A stretch of DNA of 64,000 nucleotides from Streptomyces iranensis (GCF_017874715.1 NZ_JAGGLR010000024.1:62001-126000); one strand, 5' to 3'. Shown: positions 16,262 to 25,741, numbered from the stretch's first letter. A program made the numbers and translations. Notes: generated by a model from the letters alone, not told the origin.

Positions 16262-16978
16262 TCAGACGAACTGCTGGACCACCAGCACGGTCGCGCTCGC
16301 CACCGCGAGCACCATGGCGACGGCCCTGGTGCGCCGCATGTCCAGCCGGCTCGACAGCGGGCGGGCCAGCAGCACCCCGATCGCCGCGGCCGGGGCCAGC
16401 AGGGCGGTGCGCCACAGGCTGTACGTGTGCACCGCCCCCGTCGCCGCCAGGGTGGCCAGGCTCATCACCGAACCGGCCAGGAAGAACGCGCTCATCGTGG
16501 CGCGCAGCCGCGGTCCGCTCAGGCGCTGCCAGACCATGGCCATCGGCGGCCCTCCGATGGCGGTCGCCGTGCCCATCAGCCCCGACAACAGACCGGCCAG
16601 CAGCACCGACCGCCGTCGCGGCGCGGGCACGAAGCCGCGCAGGCTCACCGCCACGCCCGTGAGGACGACCGCGGCCACGAGGAGGGCGAGGTACCGGGCG
16701 GGCAGCACGGCCACCAGCGCCGCGCCGCCCAGCACCCCCGGCACCCGGCCGACCAGCGCCCACCCCGCGCCCCGCAGGTCCAGGTGGCCGCCTTCCCAAG
16801 CCAGCACCGCGGCCGTGACCCCGGTGGCGAGCAGCAGGACCACCACCGGGGTGAGCGACGGGTCGAATATCGCGATCACCGGGGCGGCCAGCAGGCCGAG
16901 CCCGAAGCCGATGGAGACCTGGAGCAGCGACCCGACCGCCACCGTGACGAAGAGCAGGGTGAACTCCGGCGGGCTCAT
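16262..16978 (-). CDS. TauE/SafE-family membrane protein
   Basis: 238 residues from the ATG that overlaps the ATPase stop by 4 bp. About eight hydrophobic segments; the paired motifs SIGFGLGLLAAPV near residue 20 and GLLSGLMGTATAIGGPPMA in the middle are typical of the sulfite-exporter TauE/SafE (DUF81) family, which moves small anions such as sulfite, sulfoacetate or other carboxylates and sulfonates across the cytoplasmic membrane. It is the last gene of the peptide-type ABC operon, an unusual partner that hints at export of an anion released from the imported substrate. Confidence 0.9.
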   Translation of the reverse strand: MSPPEFTLLFVTVAVGSLLQVSIGFGLGLLAAPVIAIFDPSLTPVVVLLLATGVTAAVLAWEGGHLDLRGAGWALVGRVPGVLGGAALVAVLPARYLALLVAAVVLTGVAVSLRGFVPAPRRRSVLLAGLLSGLMGTATAIGGPPMAMVWQRLSGPRLRATMSAFFLAGSVMSLATLAATGAVHTYSLWRTALLAPAAAIGVLLARPLSSRLDMRRTRAVAMVLAVASATVLVVQQFV

Positions 16979-18036
16979 GCTTCCGTCGGCCCGGCGCCCA
17001 GCGGGAAGTGGCACAGGCCCTCGTGCGGGTCCCGTCCGGTGTCCGCCGTGCCGTCGCGGGTCACGACAGGAGGAGCGAGCTCGGCGCACCGGGCCTCGCT
17101 CTTCCAGCAGCGGGTGCGGAACCGGCAGCCCGACGGGATGTCGTACGGGGACGGGATCTCCCCGCGCAGCTGGATCTCGTCGTCCTGGGCCTGCCCGGAG
17201 ACGTCGAGGGTGGGCGCGGCGGACATCAGGGCGGCGGTGTAGGGGTGCACGGGCCGGTCGAAGACGTCCTCGGTCGGGCCGTGCTCGATGACCTTGCCCA
17301 GGTACATCACCGTCACCCGGTCGGAGACGTGTCTCACCACCGACAGGTCATGGGAGATGAAGACGTAGGAGACACCGAGCCGCTCCCGCAACTCGGAGAG
17401 CACATTGAGCACTTGGGCCTGCACCGAAAGGTCGAGCGCGGACACCGGCTCGTCGCACACGATGAGATCGGGGTCCAGCGCCAGCGCGCGGGCGATGCCG
17501 ATGCGCTGCCGCTGCCCGCCGGAGAACTCGTTCGGGTAGCGGTGGGCGTCGCTGTCCCGCAGCCCGACGAGCGACAGCAGCTCACGGACCCGCCGCTCCC
17601 GCGCCTGTGCCGTGGGCACGATGTCGCGGTGGGTGCGCCATGGCTCGCCGATGAGGTCGGTCGCGGACATCCGGGCGTTGAGCGAGGCGAAGGGGTCCTG
17701 GAACACCATCTGCACCCGGCGCCGCCAGGCCAGCAGTTCCTTGCCCTTGAGGGTGAACGGATCGGTGCCGTCGAAGCGTACGGTGCCCGAGTCCGGCCGC
17801 TCAAGACCGAGCACCACCCTGGCCAGGGTCGACTTGCCACATCCGGACTCGCCCACCAGCCCGAGCGTCTGCCCGCGCTCGACCCGTACATCGACGCCGT
17901 CGAGCGCGGTCAGGCGCCGGCGGCCATGGCCGAACGACTTGGTCACGCCGCGGACCTCGAGCAGGGGCGGGGGAGCGGCGGAGCCATCGGCCCGGAGGCC
18001 GGCGGCCGTGGCGTCGGTGAGGGGCGTCTCAGACAC
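16975..18036 (-). CDS. Opp/Dpp-type ABC transporter ATPase (DppF-like)
   Basis: 353 residues from the GTG at 18036, which overlaps the stop of the preceding ATPase gene by 8 bp and has GAGGAG seven bases upstream. Walker [11 protein letters not shown]-loop, signature [15 protein letters not shown], Walker B LIVCDEP and the C-terminal oligopeptide-transporter extension with Cys-rich SGCRFRTRCWKSEARC. It pairs with the next ATPase to power the importer made by the two permeases and the lipoprotein of this operon. Confidence 0.93.
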   Translation of the reverse strand: MSETPLTDATAAGLRADGSAAPPPLLEVRGVTKSFGHGRRRLTALDGVDVRVERGQTLGLVGESGCGKSTLARVVLGLERPDSGTVRFDGTDPFTLKGKELLAWRRRVQMVFQDPFASLNARMSATDLIGEPWRTHRDIVPTAQARERRVRELLSLVGLRDSDAHRYPNEFSGGQRQRIGIARALALDPDLIVCDEPVSALDLSVQAQVLNVLSELRERLGVSYVFISHDLSVVRHVSDRVTVMYLGKVIEHGPTEDVFDRPVHPYTAALMSAAPTLDVSGQAQDDEIQLRGEIPSPYDIPSGCRFRTRCWKSEARCAELAPPVVTRDGTADTGRDPHEGLCHFPLGAGPTEA

Positions 18037-19042
18037 GGTCGAGCTCCTCGGAGAAGTGGCAGGCGGCCGAACGCGAGGCCCCGACGGACATCGGACGGGG
18101 GCGCTCCTGGGCGCAGCGCTCCTGGGCCAGTGGACATCTGGCCTGGAAGACACAGCCGGACGGGACCGCGCTCAGCTCGGGCGGGCTCCCGGGTACGGCG
18201 GGCAGCGGACGGCCCCTGACGGCGTGTTCGGGAACCGAGTCGAGCAGGCCCCTGGTGTAGGGGTGGCGGGGGCGGGAGAACACCTCCGCCACCGGGCCGG
18301 TCTCCACCACGTTGCCCGCGTACATCACCGCGACATCGTCCGCGCGCTGGGCCACCACCGCCAGATCGTGGGTGATGAGCACCAGCGCCATGTCCCGCTC
18401 GGTCTGCAGATCCCGCAGCAGCCGCATGATCTGCGCCTGCACGGTGACGTCCAGCGCGGTCGTGGGCTCGTCGGCGATGAGCACATCGGGGTCCAGCGCG
18501 ACGGCCATCGCGATCAGCAGCCGCTGGCGCATACCGCCGGAGAACTGATGCGGATACGCGCGGGCCCGCAGCCGGGGCTCGGGGATGCCGACGCGGGTCA
18601 TCAGCTCGACCGCCTTCTCCCGGGCGTCGCGGCGCGACATCCCGCGATGGATGCGGAACGGCTCGGCGAGCTGCCTGCCGACCGGCTGTACGGGGTTGAG
18701 CGCGGTCAGCGCGTCCTGGAAGACGATCGACAGCACGGGACCGGCGAGCTTTCTGCGCCCCGCCTGGCCCAGCCGCAGCACATCGGTGCCGGACACCTTC
18801 ACGGATCCGCCCGTCACCTCGGCCGTCGGGTCGAGCAGTCCGGCGATGGACAGCGCGGTCATCGACTTCCCGCAGCCGGACTCGCCCAGCAACGCCAGCG
18901 TGCGTCCCTTGCGCACCTGGAAGCCGACGCCGTTCACGGCGCGTACGGTCCCGGAGGGAGTGCGCAGGTCGACACAGAGCCCCTCGACCTCGAGCGCGGG
19001 GCCGCCGGTCCCGGCGGGCGTGGGCAGAGTGGAGGACTTCAC
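18029..19042 (-). CDS. Opp/Dpp-type ABC transporter ATPase (DppD-like)
   Basis: 337 residues from the GTG at 19042, which overlaps the permease stop (GTGA). Walker [13 protein letters not shown], signature [14 protein letters not shown], Walker [13 protein letters not shown] and a C-terminal extension with [15 protein letters not shown], the Cys-containing region typical of oligopeptide/dipeptide/nickel ATPases. It forms the heterodimeric motor with the product of 16975-18036. Confidence 0.93.
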   Translation of the reverse strand: MKSSTLPTPAGTGGPALEVEGLCVDLRTPSGTVRAVNGVGFQVRKGRTLALLGESGCGKSMTALSIAGLLDPTAEVTGGSVKVSGTDVLRLGQAGRRKLAGPVLSIVFQDALTALNPVQPVGRQLAEPFRIHRGMSRRDAREKAVELMTRVGIPEPRLRARAYPHQFSGGMRQRLLIAMAVALDPDVLIADEPTTALDVTVQAQIMRLLRDLQTERDMALVLITHDLAVVAQRADDVAVMYAGNVVETGPVAEVFSRPRHPYTRGLLDSVPEHAVRGRPLPAVPGSPPELSAVPSGCVFQARCPLAQERCAQERPRPMSVGASRSAACHFSEELDRV

Positions 19043-20010
19043 GCGATCATCTCCGAGGGAACAGCGGTCCGGTTGCCGCGCCGCTTCCTGGGCAACGTCA
19101 GACGCCAGCGCTGGGCCGGGTCGGTGGCCAGGCGGACCCAGGCGGCGAGCACCGTGGCCGACACCGTGGTGAGTACGATCGCGACACCCGGCAGCACGGC
19201 GATCCACCAGGCCGTCTGGAGGTACTGGCGCCCTTGCGCCACCATCAGCCCCCAGCTCACGTCGGGGGGCTGGATGCCGATGCCGAGGAAACTCAGGCTG
19301 GACTCGGTCAGCATGACGAAACAGAAGTCGAGCGTGGCCACGGTCAGCAGTGTGGGCAGCGCGATCGGCAGAATGTGCCGGTAGATGATGTTCCGGCTCG
19401 GTGTGCCGAAGGTCCGGGCCGCGTCCACGAACAGACGGCTCCTCAGCTCGGCCGACTCCGCGCGGGCGGTGCGCAGATAGACCGGGACGCGCGCGATGGC
19501 GAGGATCAGCACGATGTTCATCGCGCTGGGCGCGAAGACATACAGCACCACGACCGCGATCAGCAGGGACGGGAAGCTGAGGATGACATCGGCGACCCGC
19601 ATCGCGACGTTCTCGCGCATACCTCCGTGGTATCCGGCCCACAGCCCCAGCGCCGAGCCGATCAGCAGCGAGCACAGCACCGCGGGCACCGCGACGGACA
19701 GCGTCGTCCCGGCGGCGTCCACCAGCCGGGCCAGCACGCTGCGGCCCAGCACATCGGTGCCGAGCAGCCCGTAGAAGCCGTGGTCGAGGGAGGGCGGGCG
19801 CAGCGAGGCGCGCAGATCCTGCCGTACGGCTCGGTCCCCGATGAACAGCCCGCCGAACAGCGCGACGAGGAACACCCCGGCGAGGATGACGGCCGCGACT
19901 GCCGCGGCCCGGTCCCGGCCGAGCAGCAGCCACCAGCGGGGCGGGCGTTGGCGCGACGGGACGGCTGCCGCGCCGGAGGGCCGGTCGGCGGGGTCGGTGG
20001 GGTCGGTCAT
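19039..20010 (-). CDS. ABC importer permease (DppC-like)
   Basis: 323 residues. The ATG at 20010 has AAGGAG five bases upstream; a GTG at 20028 that overlaps the previous stop (GTGA) would add six residues and is a second candidate. N-terminal helix at about 32-54, then the conserved periplasmic LGTDVLGRSVLARLV and the ATPase-coupling loop (EAA) around FVDAARTFGTPSRNIIYRHILPI. About six membrane segments. Second half of the permease pair. Confidence 0.92.
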   Translation of the reverse strand: MTDPTDPADRPSGAAAVPSRQRPPRWWLLLGRDRAAAVAAVILAGVFLVALFGGLFIGDRAVRQDLRASLRPPSLDHGFYGLLGTDVLGRSVLARLVDAAGTTLSVAVPAVLCSLLIGSALGLWAGYHGGMRENVAMRVADVILSFPSLLIAVVVLYVFAPSAMNIVLILAIARVPVYLRTARAESAELRSRLFVDAARTFGTPSRNIIYRHILPIALPTLLTVATLDFCFVMLTESSLSFLGIGIQPPDVSWGLMVAQGRQYLQTAWWIAVLPGVAIVLTTVSATVLAAWVRLATDPAQRWRLTLPRKRRGNRTAVPSEMIA

Positions 20011-20024
20011 GGTGGCTCCTTCGC

Positions 20025-20954
20025 TCACGCCGGCACCGCCTGGCGCACTCGGGGGTCGATCAGGGCGTGGCAGACGTCCACGAGGATGTTCAACGCGAAG
20101 ATCGTCACCGCCGTGAGCAGGACGGCGGCCTGCAACACCGCGAAGTCGCGCTGCAGAATCGAGTCGATCATGAGCTTGCCGATCCCTGGCCAGCCGAAGA
20201 TCGTCTCCACCACCACCGCGCCGTTGACGAGACCGACGGTGAGATCCCCGGCCACCGTCAGCACGGGTGTGATGGAGTTGCGCAGCGCGTGTCCGAACAC
20301 CACGCGCTTGGGGTCGGCTCCCTTGCTGCGCGCGACCTTCACATACGGCGCGGACAGCGCGCCGACCATGCTGCCGCGGACCACCTGCACCAGCACCCCG
20401 AACGGGCGGATCAGCAGAGTGGCGATGGGCAGCACCCAGATTTCCGGACCGCCCAGGGTGCCGGAGGTCGGCAGCCAGTCCAGGCCCACGCCGAAGACCA
20501 GCACCCCCACGATCGCGAACCAGAAGTCGGGGATGCTGGCCGCGGTCATCGACAGCAGACCGGCGATCCGGTCGATGAGCGAGTTGGGCCGGTACGCGGC
20601 GAGGCTTCCGACCAGCAGCGCCCCGAGGATCGCCAGGAGCATCGTCATCCCGGCCAGTTGGAGCGTGACGGGAAACGCCTTGAGCACCATCGAACCGGCC
20701 GACTCCCCGGTGCGCAGCGAGGTGCCGAAGTCGAGTCGCGCGGCGTTGGTGAGGTAGTCCCACAGCTGCACCGGAATGGAGTCGTCGAAGCCGTGGGCGG
20801 CGGAGAACTCCGCGCGTTGCTGCGGGGTGGCGCTCAGCGGGAGATAGAGATCGACGGGGCTGCCGGTCAGACGGGCCAGACAGAACACGCCGAGCACCAC
20901 GAACACCAGGGGGATCGCGCTGGAGATGATGCGCTTGCGCAGGAAGGACGTCAT
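20025..20954 (-). CDS. ABC importer permease (DppB-like)
   Basis: 309 residues with six predicted membrane segments; the first helix (IISSAIPLVFVVLGVFCLA) is followed by the large extracytoplasmic loop of DppB proteins, and the EAA coupling loop is at VARSKGADPKRVVFGHALRN. It begins one base after the stop of the binding-protein gene. First permease of the pair. Confidence 0.92.
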   Translation of the reverse strand: MTSFLRKRIISSAIPLVFVVLGVFCLARLTGSPVDLYLPLSATPQQRAEFSAAHGFDDSIPVQLWDYLTNAARLDFGTSLRTGESAGSMVLKAFPVTLQLAGMTMLLAILGALLVGSLAAYRPNSLIDRIAGLLSMTAASIPDFWFAIVGVLVFGVGLDWLPTSGTLGGPEIWVLPIATLLIRPFGVLVQVVRGSMVGALSAPYVKVARSKGADPKRVVFGHALRNSITPVLTVAGDLTVGLVNGAVVVETIFGWPGIGKLMIDSILQRDFAVLQAAVLLTAVTIFALNILVDVCHALIDPRVRQAVPA

Positions 20955-20955
20955 C

Positions 20956-22551
20956 TCAGTGCCTCCCCGCCTTCGCGGGGCTGACCTCGGCCAGCCGCAT
21001 CTCGTCCCCGGTGGCGGAGTCCGGCCGGTACCGCACCTTCGGCGACAGTCCCAGCAGCCCGCGCATATGGGCCAGATAGGCGTACTGCGCGACCGTCTCG
21101 TTCTGGTAGCCGAGCACTTCGGCGAACGCCTTCTCGCGGGCCTTGCCGGACAGCGCGTCCGCCGCGGCGATGCGCCGGTCGAGCTCCTTGGTGCCGAAGG
21201 TGGACTGCGGGCCGTCGCTCACCAGGTACTGACTCGTGGTGAACGCCGCGTCCCCGGCCTGGTTGCCGTGCATGATCAGCAGCGCCACCGGCCCGACGTC
21301 ACGGGGCAGCGGACGCAGCTGGTACTGAAGGTGGGTGGCGGTGTCCGCCATGCGAATCCTTACGTTCAGCCCCACCCGTGCCATCTCGTACTGCAGGGCC
21401 TCGGCCACTTCCGAGATTCCGGCGAACATGCCGTTGCGCGCCACAAGGGTGATCTGCCGGTGCACGGGGACGCCGTCGGCGGCGGCCTCCTTCACCAGCG
21501 CGCGGGCGGCGGCCACTTTGTACGGGACTGGGGCGAGGTCGTCGTTGTGGCCCACCACACCGGGCGGGACGAGTTGTGCGGCGGGCTTGGCCAGTCCGCC
21601 GAGGAGGGCGTCGATGATGCCCTTGCGGTCGACGGCCATGCCGATCGCCTTGCGCACCCGGATGTCGTCGAGCGGCGCCTCGCGGCCGTCCAGACGCAGG
21701 GCGGTGGTCTCGTTGTTGGGGTAGGCCACGGTGTTGCCCTTGTCGGCGCTGGTGTGGTCCAGCGCCGTCGCGATGTCGGCCTCGCCCTTGTCGATCATCG
21801 CGGCGCGGACACTGGCGTCGCTGCGCCAGACATACCGGGCCCGCGGGTAGGCGGGTGCCTTCCCCCAGTAGTCCTCGTTGCGGGCGAGGGAGATCGAGAC
21901 ACCGGTCTGCCAGGACGTGACGGCGTAGGGGCCGGTCCCGATCGGTATCCGCACCTTGGCCTTGGTGCTGGTGGTGCGCGGCACGATCTCGACGAAGCTG
22001 AGCCGCAGGGGGAGGATGGGGTCGGTCTTCTCGGTGGTGACGGTCAGCCGGGTGGGGCTGACGGCGTGTACTTCGAGCTTCTCGTCGCCGAAGACGTAGC
22101 CGTCCACGTTGCAGGCGAGATCGGAGTTGACGGCGCGGTCGATGGAGAAGGCGGCGTCCTTCGCCGTGAACGGCTGCCCGTTCTGGAAGGTCACACCGGG
22201 GCGGATGTCGAAGGTCCATGTCGTGGGCTTCGTCTGCCGCCATCCGGTCGCCAGCAACGGATCCAGCTTCCCCGAAGTGGGGTCGCGTTCCACCAGCGGC
22301 TCGGTGATGTTGGAGCGGACGACGACACCGGTCGCGGTCAGCGATGACTCGCAGGGCTCCAGCGTCGGGGGCTCCTGGGTGAGGACGAGCCGCAGGGTGC
22401 GGCCGTCCGCGCTGCCGGCGTCACCCGCCGCGTCACTGTTCGCCACGGCGCACGCGCTGGTCAGCAGCAGCGTGCCGGTCGTGAGGAGGGCGAGAACTGT
22501 ATGGGCCCGGCCCCGTTCCCGGCGCGGGCTGGAGGGTACGGAGGACTTCAT
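20956..22551 (-). CDS. ABC importer solute-binding lipoprotein (SBP family 5)
   Basis: 531 residues from the ATG at 22551; an upstream ATG at 22608 would add 19 residues but has no good ribosome binding site. Signal peptide with lipobox LTSAC. The mature protein is a family 5 extracellular binding protein (WTFDIRPGVTFQNGQPFTAKD near residue 110-130; RVRKAIGMAVDRKGI later), the class that binds peptides, nickel chelates, opines or glycosides. Head of a six-gene operon with two permeases, two ATPases and a TauE/SafE protein. Ligand unknown. Confidence 0.92.
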   Translation of the reverse strand: MKSSVPSSPRRERGRAHTVLALLTTGTLLLTSACAVANSDAAGDAGSADGRTLRLVLTQEPPTLEPCESSLTATGVVVRSNITEPLVERDPTSGKLDPLLATGWRQTKPTTWTFDIRPGVTFQNGQPFTAKDAAFSIDRAVNSDLACNVDGYVFGDEKLEVHAVSPTRLTVTTEKTDPILPLRLSFVEIVPRTTSTKAKVRIPIGTGPYAVTSWQTGVSISLARNEDYWGKAPAYPRARYVWRSDASVRAAMIDKGEADIATALDHTSADKGNTVAYPNNETTALRLDGREAPLDDIRVRKAIGMAVDRKGIIDALLGGLAKPAAQLVPPGVVGHNDDLAPVPYKVAAARALVKEAAADGVPVHRQITLVARNGMFAGISEVAEALQYEMARVGLNVRIRMADTATHLQYQLRPLPRDVGPVALLIMHGNQAGDAAFTTSQYLVSDGPQSTFGTKELDRRIAAADALSGKAREKAFAEVLGYQNETVAQYAYLAHMRGLLGLSPKVRYRPDSATGDEMRLAEVSPAKAGRH

Positions 22552-22631
22552 CGTCGGCGTATCTCCGAGGGTGCTGGCGGGTTGCCGCCCGAGAACGACA
22601 GTCGACATGGCTGTCTACACTTACGTACCCG

Positions 22632-22770
22632 GTCTGCATTTGTGGACGCCGAAGCTAAACCGGAGGTGCCGGGGCGTCAAGGGATATGACAACAGGTGCA
22701 GGTGAAACGACCCTTCGCCGGAGCCTCCTGATCATTGACAGCCTCATGGGTCGCGTGCACAAATGAAGAC
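22632..22770. promoter_or_regulatory. divergent promoter region with two inverted 18-bp sites
   Basis: GTCTGCATTTGTGGACGC (22632-22649) and, inverted, GCGTGCACAAATGAAGAC (22753-22770) match at 16 of 18 positions when one is reverse-complemented. One copy lies upstream of each divergent gene (ABC operon and D-2-hydroxyacid dehydrogenase), centres about 121 bp apart. They look like two binding sites of one regulator; no regulator gene is adjacent. Confidence 0.5.
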
Positions 22771-22796
22771 AGCGCCTATATATGAGGACGGTGGTC

Positions 22797-23846
22797 ATGG
22801 CCGGCACGGCTGCCCCCGGTGGTGACCGAGGGATGCGCATCATGCTCAACCACCGGATTCTGAGCAGGTTCGGCGAGCGGCTGAGAGCACGGACCGAGGA
22901 CCGGCACGAGTGGCTGGACGTCTGCGACTGGGACGCGGCACGGATCGCCGACGCCATCGCCTCCGTCGATGTGTACGTGGGCTCACAGCTCTCCGAGGAC
23001 CACGCGCGCCGGGCCCAGCGCCTCCGCCTCGTCCATGTCGTCGGCGCGGGCTACGACGGCATCCCCCTGGAGGCGCTGGGGCCCGATGTGACCGTGGCGA
23101 ACACCTTTCACCACGGCGCGTCGATCGCCGAACACGTCCTGATGTGCGTGCTGATGCTGTCCCGGCGGGTGCTCACGGCCGACCGGGAACTGCGGGCCGG
23201 GCGGTGGCGGAACGTGGCCGTCGAGGCCACGCTGCCCTTCGGGGACACTCTGCGGGGCCGCCGTGTCGGCGTCATCGGCTTCGGCGAGACGGGGCGGGAG
23301 ATCGGCCGGCTGTGCCAGGCGGTCGGCCTCGGTGTACGGGCCGTGCGCCGCGATCCGTCGGCCCCGCTGCCGGACGATCTGCGCCCCGACTGGGTGGGGG
23401 GCACCGACCGGCTCCCGGAACTGCTGGCGGACTCCGACATCGTCGTGGTGACCGTGCCGCTGAGCCCCGCGACCCGCGGACTGATCGGCCCCGCCGAACT
23501 CGCCGCGATGGGCCCGCGGTCCCTCCTGGTCAATGTCGCCCGTGGCCCGGTCGTGCAGGAGGAGGCGCTGTACGAGGCGCTGTCGGCCGGGACCATCGCC
23601 GGGGCCGCTCTCGATGTGTGGTGGGCCGGCCCACCACACGCGCCGAGCCGTCTGCCGTTCCACACGCTGTCCAACGTGGTGATGACACCGCACAACTCGG
23701 GTCACACGGAGGAGACGTTCGCCGCCCGTGCCACGGATATCGCGGCCAACATCAACCGCCTGGAGGCGGGGAGCCCGCTCAGCGACGTGGTGCGCGCCGG
23801 CCGGGTGCGGGCCGTGCCCGGCGGACCCGCGGTGGAGAGCGTCTGA
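22797..23846 (+). CDS. D-isomer-specific 2-hydroxyacid dehydrogenase
   Basis: 349 residues from the ATG at 22797 (GAGG nine bases upstream); starts at 22782 or 22833 (MRIMLN) are also possible. C-terminal Rossmann domain with GVIGFGETG, then the catalytic Arg in NVARGPVV, Glu region after it and the catalytic His in MTPHNSG. Family members reduce 2-oxoacids or oxidise D-2-hydroxyacids (glycerate, phosphoglycerate, lactate-like). It is divergent from the peptide-type ABC operon with shared inverted sites, so it may act on the imported compound. Confidence 0.88.
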   Translation: MAGTAAPGGDRGMRIMLNHRILSRFGERLRARTEDRHEWLDVCDWDAARIADAIASVDVYVGSQLSEDHARRAQRLRLVHVVGAGYDGIPLEALGPDVTVANTFHHGASIAEHVLMCVLMLSRRVLTADRELRAGRWRNVAVEATLPFGDTLRGRRVGVIGFGETGREIGRLCQAVGLGVRAVRRDPSAPLPDDLRPDWVGGTDRLPELLADSDIVVVTVPLSPATRGLIGPAELAAMGPRSLLVNVARGPVVQEEALYEALSAGTIAGAALDVWWAGPPHAPSRLPFHTLSNVVMTPHNSGHTEETFAARATDIAANINRLEAGSPLSDVVRAGRVRAVPGGPAVESV

Positions 23847-23852
23847 AGCGCC

Positions 23853-24209
23853 TCAGGGGGCGATGATGAGGTGGCTGATCAGGCCCTGATGGAGCGTGAA
23901 GCGAAAGCGGAGGTCGACGGTGCCGCCCGGGAAGTCGCCCTCGAGCCGCTGGGTGACGGTGCAGCGGTCCGGGCCCTCGTGCTCGGCCCCGAGGAATGCG
24001 GTGGTGTAGGTGAACTCGGAGGTGGCGCGGTCCAGCCACCGCTCGATGGCGGGGATCCCCTCGTAGGTGTTGCCGTCGTCGACGACCGTCGCGTCCGGCG
24101 CCAGCGCGGTTGAGGCCGTGGACACGTCGTGCTCGTTGTGTGCCTTCAGATACCGCTTGACGGCGTCGGGCAGATCGGTGGCGTCGAGGGGCGTGGTGCG
24201 GTCGGTCAT
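23853..24209 (-). CDS. NTF2-like (SnoaL-type) protein
   Basis: 118 residues with the cone-shaped NTF2-like pattern: a first helix (LPDAVKRYLKAHNEHDVS), the loop DATVVDDGNTYEGIPAIERWLD, and beta strands ending FRFTLHQGLISHLIIAP. Members are either polyketide cyclases, isomerases or hydrolases, or ligand-binding proteins with no catalysis; the residues seen do not decide. It lies 62 bp downstream of an SDR gene on the same strand and ends 6 bp from the convergent dehydrogenase. Confidence 0.85.
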   Translation of the reverse strand: MTDRTTPLDATDLPDAVKRYLKAHNEHDVSTASTALAPDATVVDDGNTYEGIPAIERWLDRATSEFTYTTAFLGAEHEGPDRCTVTQRLEGDFPGGTVDLRFRFTLHQGLISHLIIAP

Positions 24210-24271
24210 GGCTGCCTCGCTGATGGTCTGTCGAAGGGGGTTTCTCGGTCGGTTCCCGGTGGGGACGGTTC

Positions 24272-25051
24272 TCAGACGGCGGGTACGGTGCCGCCGTCGA
24301 TGACGTGCTCGGCGCCGACGATGGCGGAGGCCCGGTCGGAGACGAGGAAGGCGATGAGTTCGGCGACCTCTTCGGGCCGGCTGGGGCGCCCGAGGGGGAT
24401 GCCGCCGAGGGAGTCCATGAGCGATGCCAGAGCGGACTCCCGGTCACCGGTCTGCTCGGCGATGCGGTCGATGAGCGCGTCGGCCGCGCTGGTCTGGATG
24501 AAGCCGGGGGACACCGTGTTCACCCGCACCCCGAGCGGTGCCACCTGGTTCGCCAGGCCCTTGCTGTAGGTGGTGAGCGCGGCCTTGGCGGCGGCGTAGG
24601 CCAGCGTGCCGTTCCACAGTGGCATCCGCCGCTGGATCGAGGAGACATGGACCACCGCGCCCCCACCCCGTTCGATCATGCCCGGGATCAGGGCGCGGTC
24701 CAGGCGGACGGCGCCGAGCAGATTGTGGTTGAGCTCCTGCTGCCAGGTCTCCTCGGACATCGTCTCGAAGCCACCGGCGGGCGCGGCCGAGCCGCCGAGC
24801 GTATGGACCAGGATGTCCGTGCCGCCCAGCCGCCGTCGTGCCTCCCGCGCGATGTGCTCCGCGCCTTCGGATGTGGTCAGGTCGGCGCCCACGAAGTCGT
24901 CGTCGGGGACGTCCTCGGGCTGGGAGCGGGCGGTGACCAGTACGGTCGCACCGGCCGTCCGCAGCCGGGCCGCGATCGCCGCTCCGGTGCCCTTGGTGCC
25001 ACCGGTGACGAGGGCGCGACGGCCGGAGAGGGAGTCATTGGGTGTGGGCAA
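24272..25051 (-). CDS. short-chain dehydrogenase/reductase
   Basis: 259 residues if started at the TTG at 25051; a GTG at 25084 would add 11 residues but lies next to the operator-like repeat. SDR motifs: [11 protein letters not shown] (cofactor), HTLGGSAA in place of NAG, catalytic YAAAK (AYAAAKAAL) and DGGTVPAV at the end. The HTLGG variant is known in the SDR subfamily beside HxlR regulators. Operon with the NTF2-like gene; divergent from the HxlR gene at 25151, which probably controls it. Confidence 0.87.
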   Translation of the reverse strand: MPTPNDSLSGRRALVTGGTKGTGAAIAARLRTAGATVLVTARSQPEDVPDDDFVGADLTTSEGAEHIAREARRRLGGTDILVHTLGGSAAPAGGFETMSEETWQQELNHNLLGAVRLDRALIPGMIERGGGAVVHVSSIQRRMPLWNGTLAYAAAKAALTTYSKGLANQVAPLGVRVNTVSPGFIQTSAADALIDRIAEQTGDRESALASLMDSLGGIPLGRPSRPEEVAELIAFLVSDRASAIVGAEHVIDGGTVPAV

Positions 25052-25089
25052 GGCTGTCCGTTCCGGAATGCGCGCAGGGCGCACCCCTT

Positions 25090-25134
25090 GTGACTGCTAA
25101 AATAGAAGCAAGTAACTTTCACATTAGCAGTAAC
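25090..25134. promoter_or_regulatory. inverted repeat between SDR and HxlR genes, probable HxlR operator
   Basis: GTGACTGCTAA (25090-25100) pairs with TTAGCAGTAAC (25124-25134), 10 of 11 matching, the inner 8 perfect (ACTGCTAA/TTAGCAGT). Between them is a smaller palindrome AAGTAACTT (25110-25118) on nearly the same centre. The stretch is AT-rich for this genome. Placement 17 bp before the HxlR start suits autoregulation and control of the divergent SDR operon. Confidence 0.65.
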
Positions 25135-25150
25135 TCGGGAGGGTGTCGCA

Positions 25151-25675
25151 ATGGCAAGCCGGATCAGGCTGGAGGACCGTGAGTGCCCGCTGTCGACCAC
25201 GGTTCAGCACGTGGGGGAGTGGTGGACGCTGCTGATCCTCCATGACGCCTTCGACGGCTATACGCGCTTCGACCAGTTCCAGCAGAGCCTCAACATCTCC
25301 ACCAGCATGCTCACCACGCGACTGAAGACCCTGGTGGCGGACGGCCTGCTGGAGCGGCGCCCCTACCAGTCCAACCCGGTGCGCCATGAGTACGTGCTGA
25401 CCGGGCGCGGCCGTTCGCTGCGGCCCGTGGTCGTCGCGCTGGCAGCCTGGGGCAATCAGCACCTCGCGGCGGAGGAGCGCGCCATGATCCTGGTCGACGC
25501 CCGCACCGGCGAGGAGGCCGACCCCGTCGTGGTGGACGCGCGCACCGGCCGAAGCCTCGACGACAGCGAGATGTACGTGTTCACCGCGGGTCCGGCCGCG
25601 AGTGAGGCGATGCGCGCCCGCTACACCGAACTCGAGCGGCGGCGACCCGCGCCCGACGCTTCCGTATCTGAGTAG
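25151..25675 (+). CDS. HxlR-family regulator
   Basis: 174 residues. Winged-helix HxlR domain at about 10-105: ECPLSTTVQHVGEWWTLLIL with the N-terminal Cys13 that acts as electrophile or redox sensor in related HxlR/YodB proteins, TSMLTTRLKTLVADGLLERRPY recognition helix and wing, and LTGRGRSLRPVVVAL. The C-terminal part beyond 125 is a tail with the repeated VDARTG motif. Divergent from an SDR/NTF2 operon across an inverted repeat. Second of the class follows 66 bp downstream. Confidence 0.92.
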   Translation: MASRIRLEDRECPLSTTVQHVGEWWTLLILHDAFDGYTRFDQFQQSLNISTSMLTTRLKTLVADGLLERRPYQSNPVRHEYVLTGRGRSLRPVVVALAAWGNQHLAAEERAMILVDARTGEEADPVVVDARTGRSLDDSEMYVFTAGPAASEAMRARYTELERRRPAPDASVSE

Positions 25676-25741
25676 AGAAAAAATATGTAGCGCCTATGCT
25701 CGCGGGCGGAGAGTTGAGTCGGATCGGACGTGAGGTGTGCG

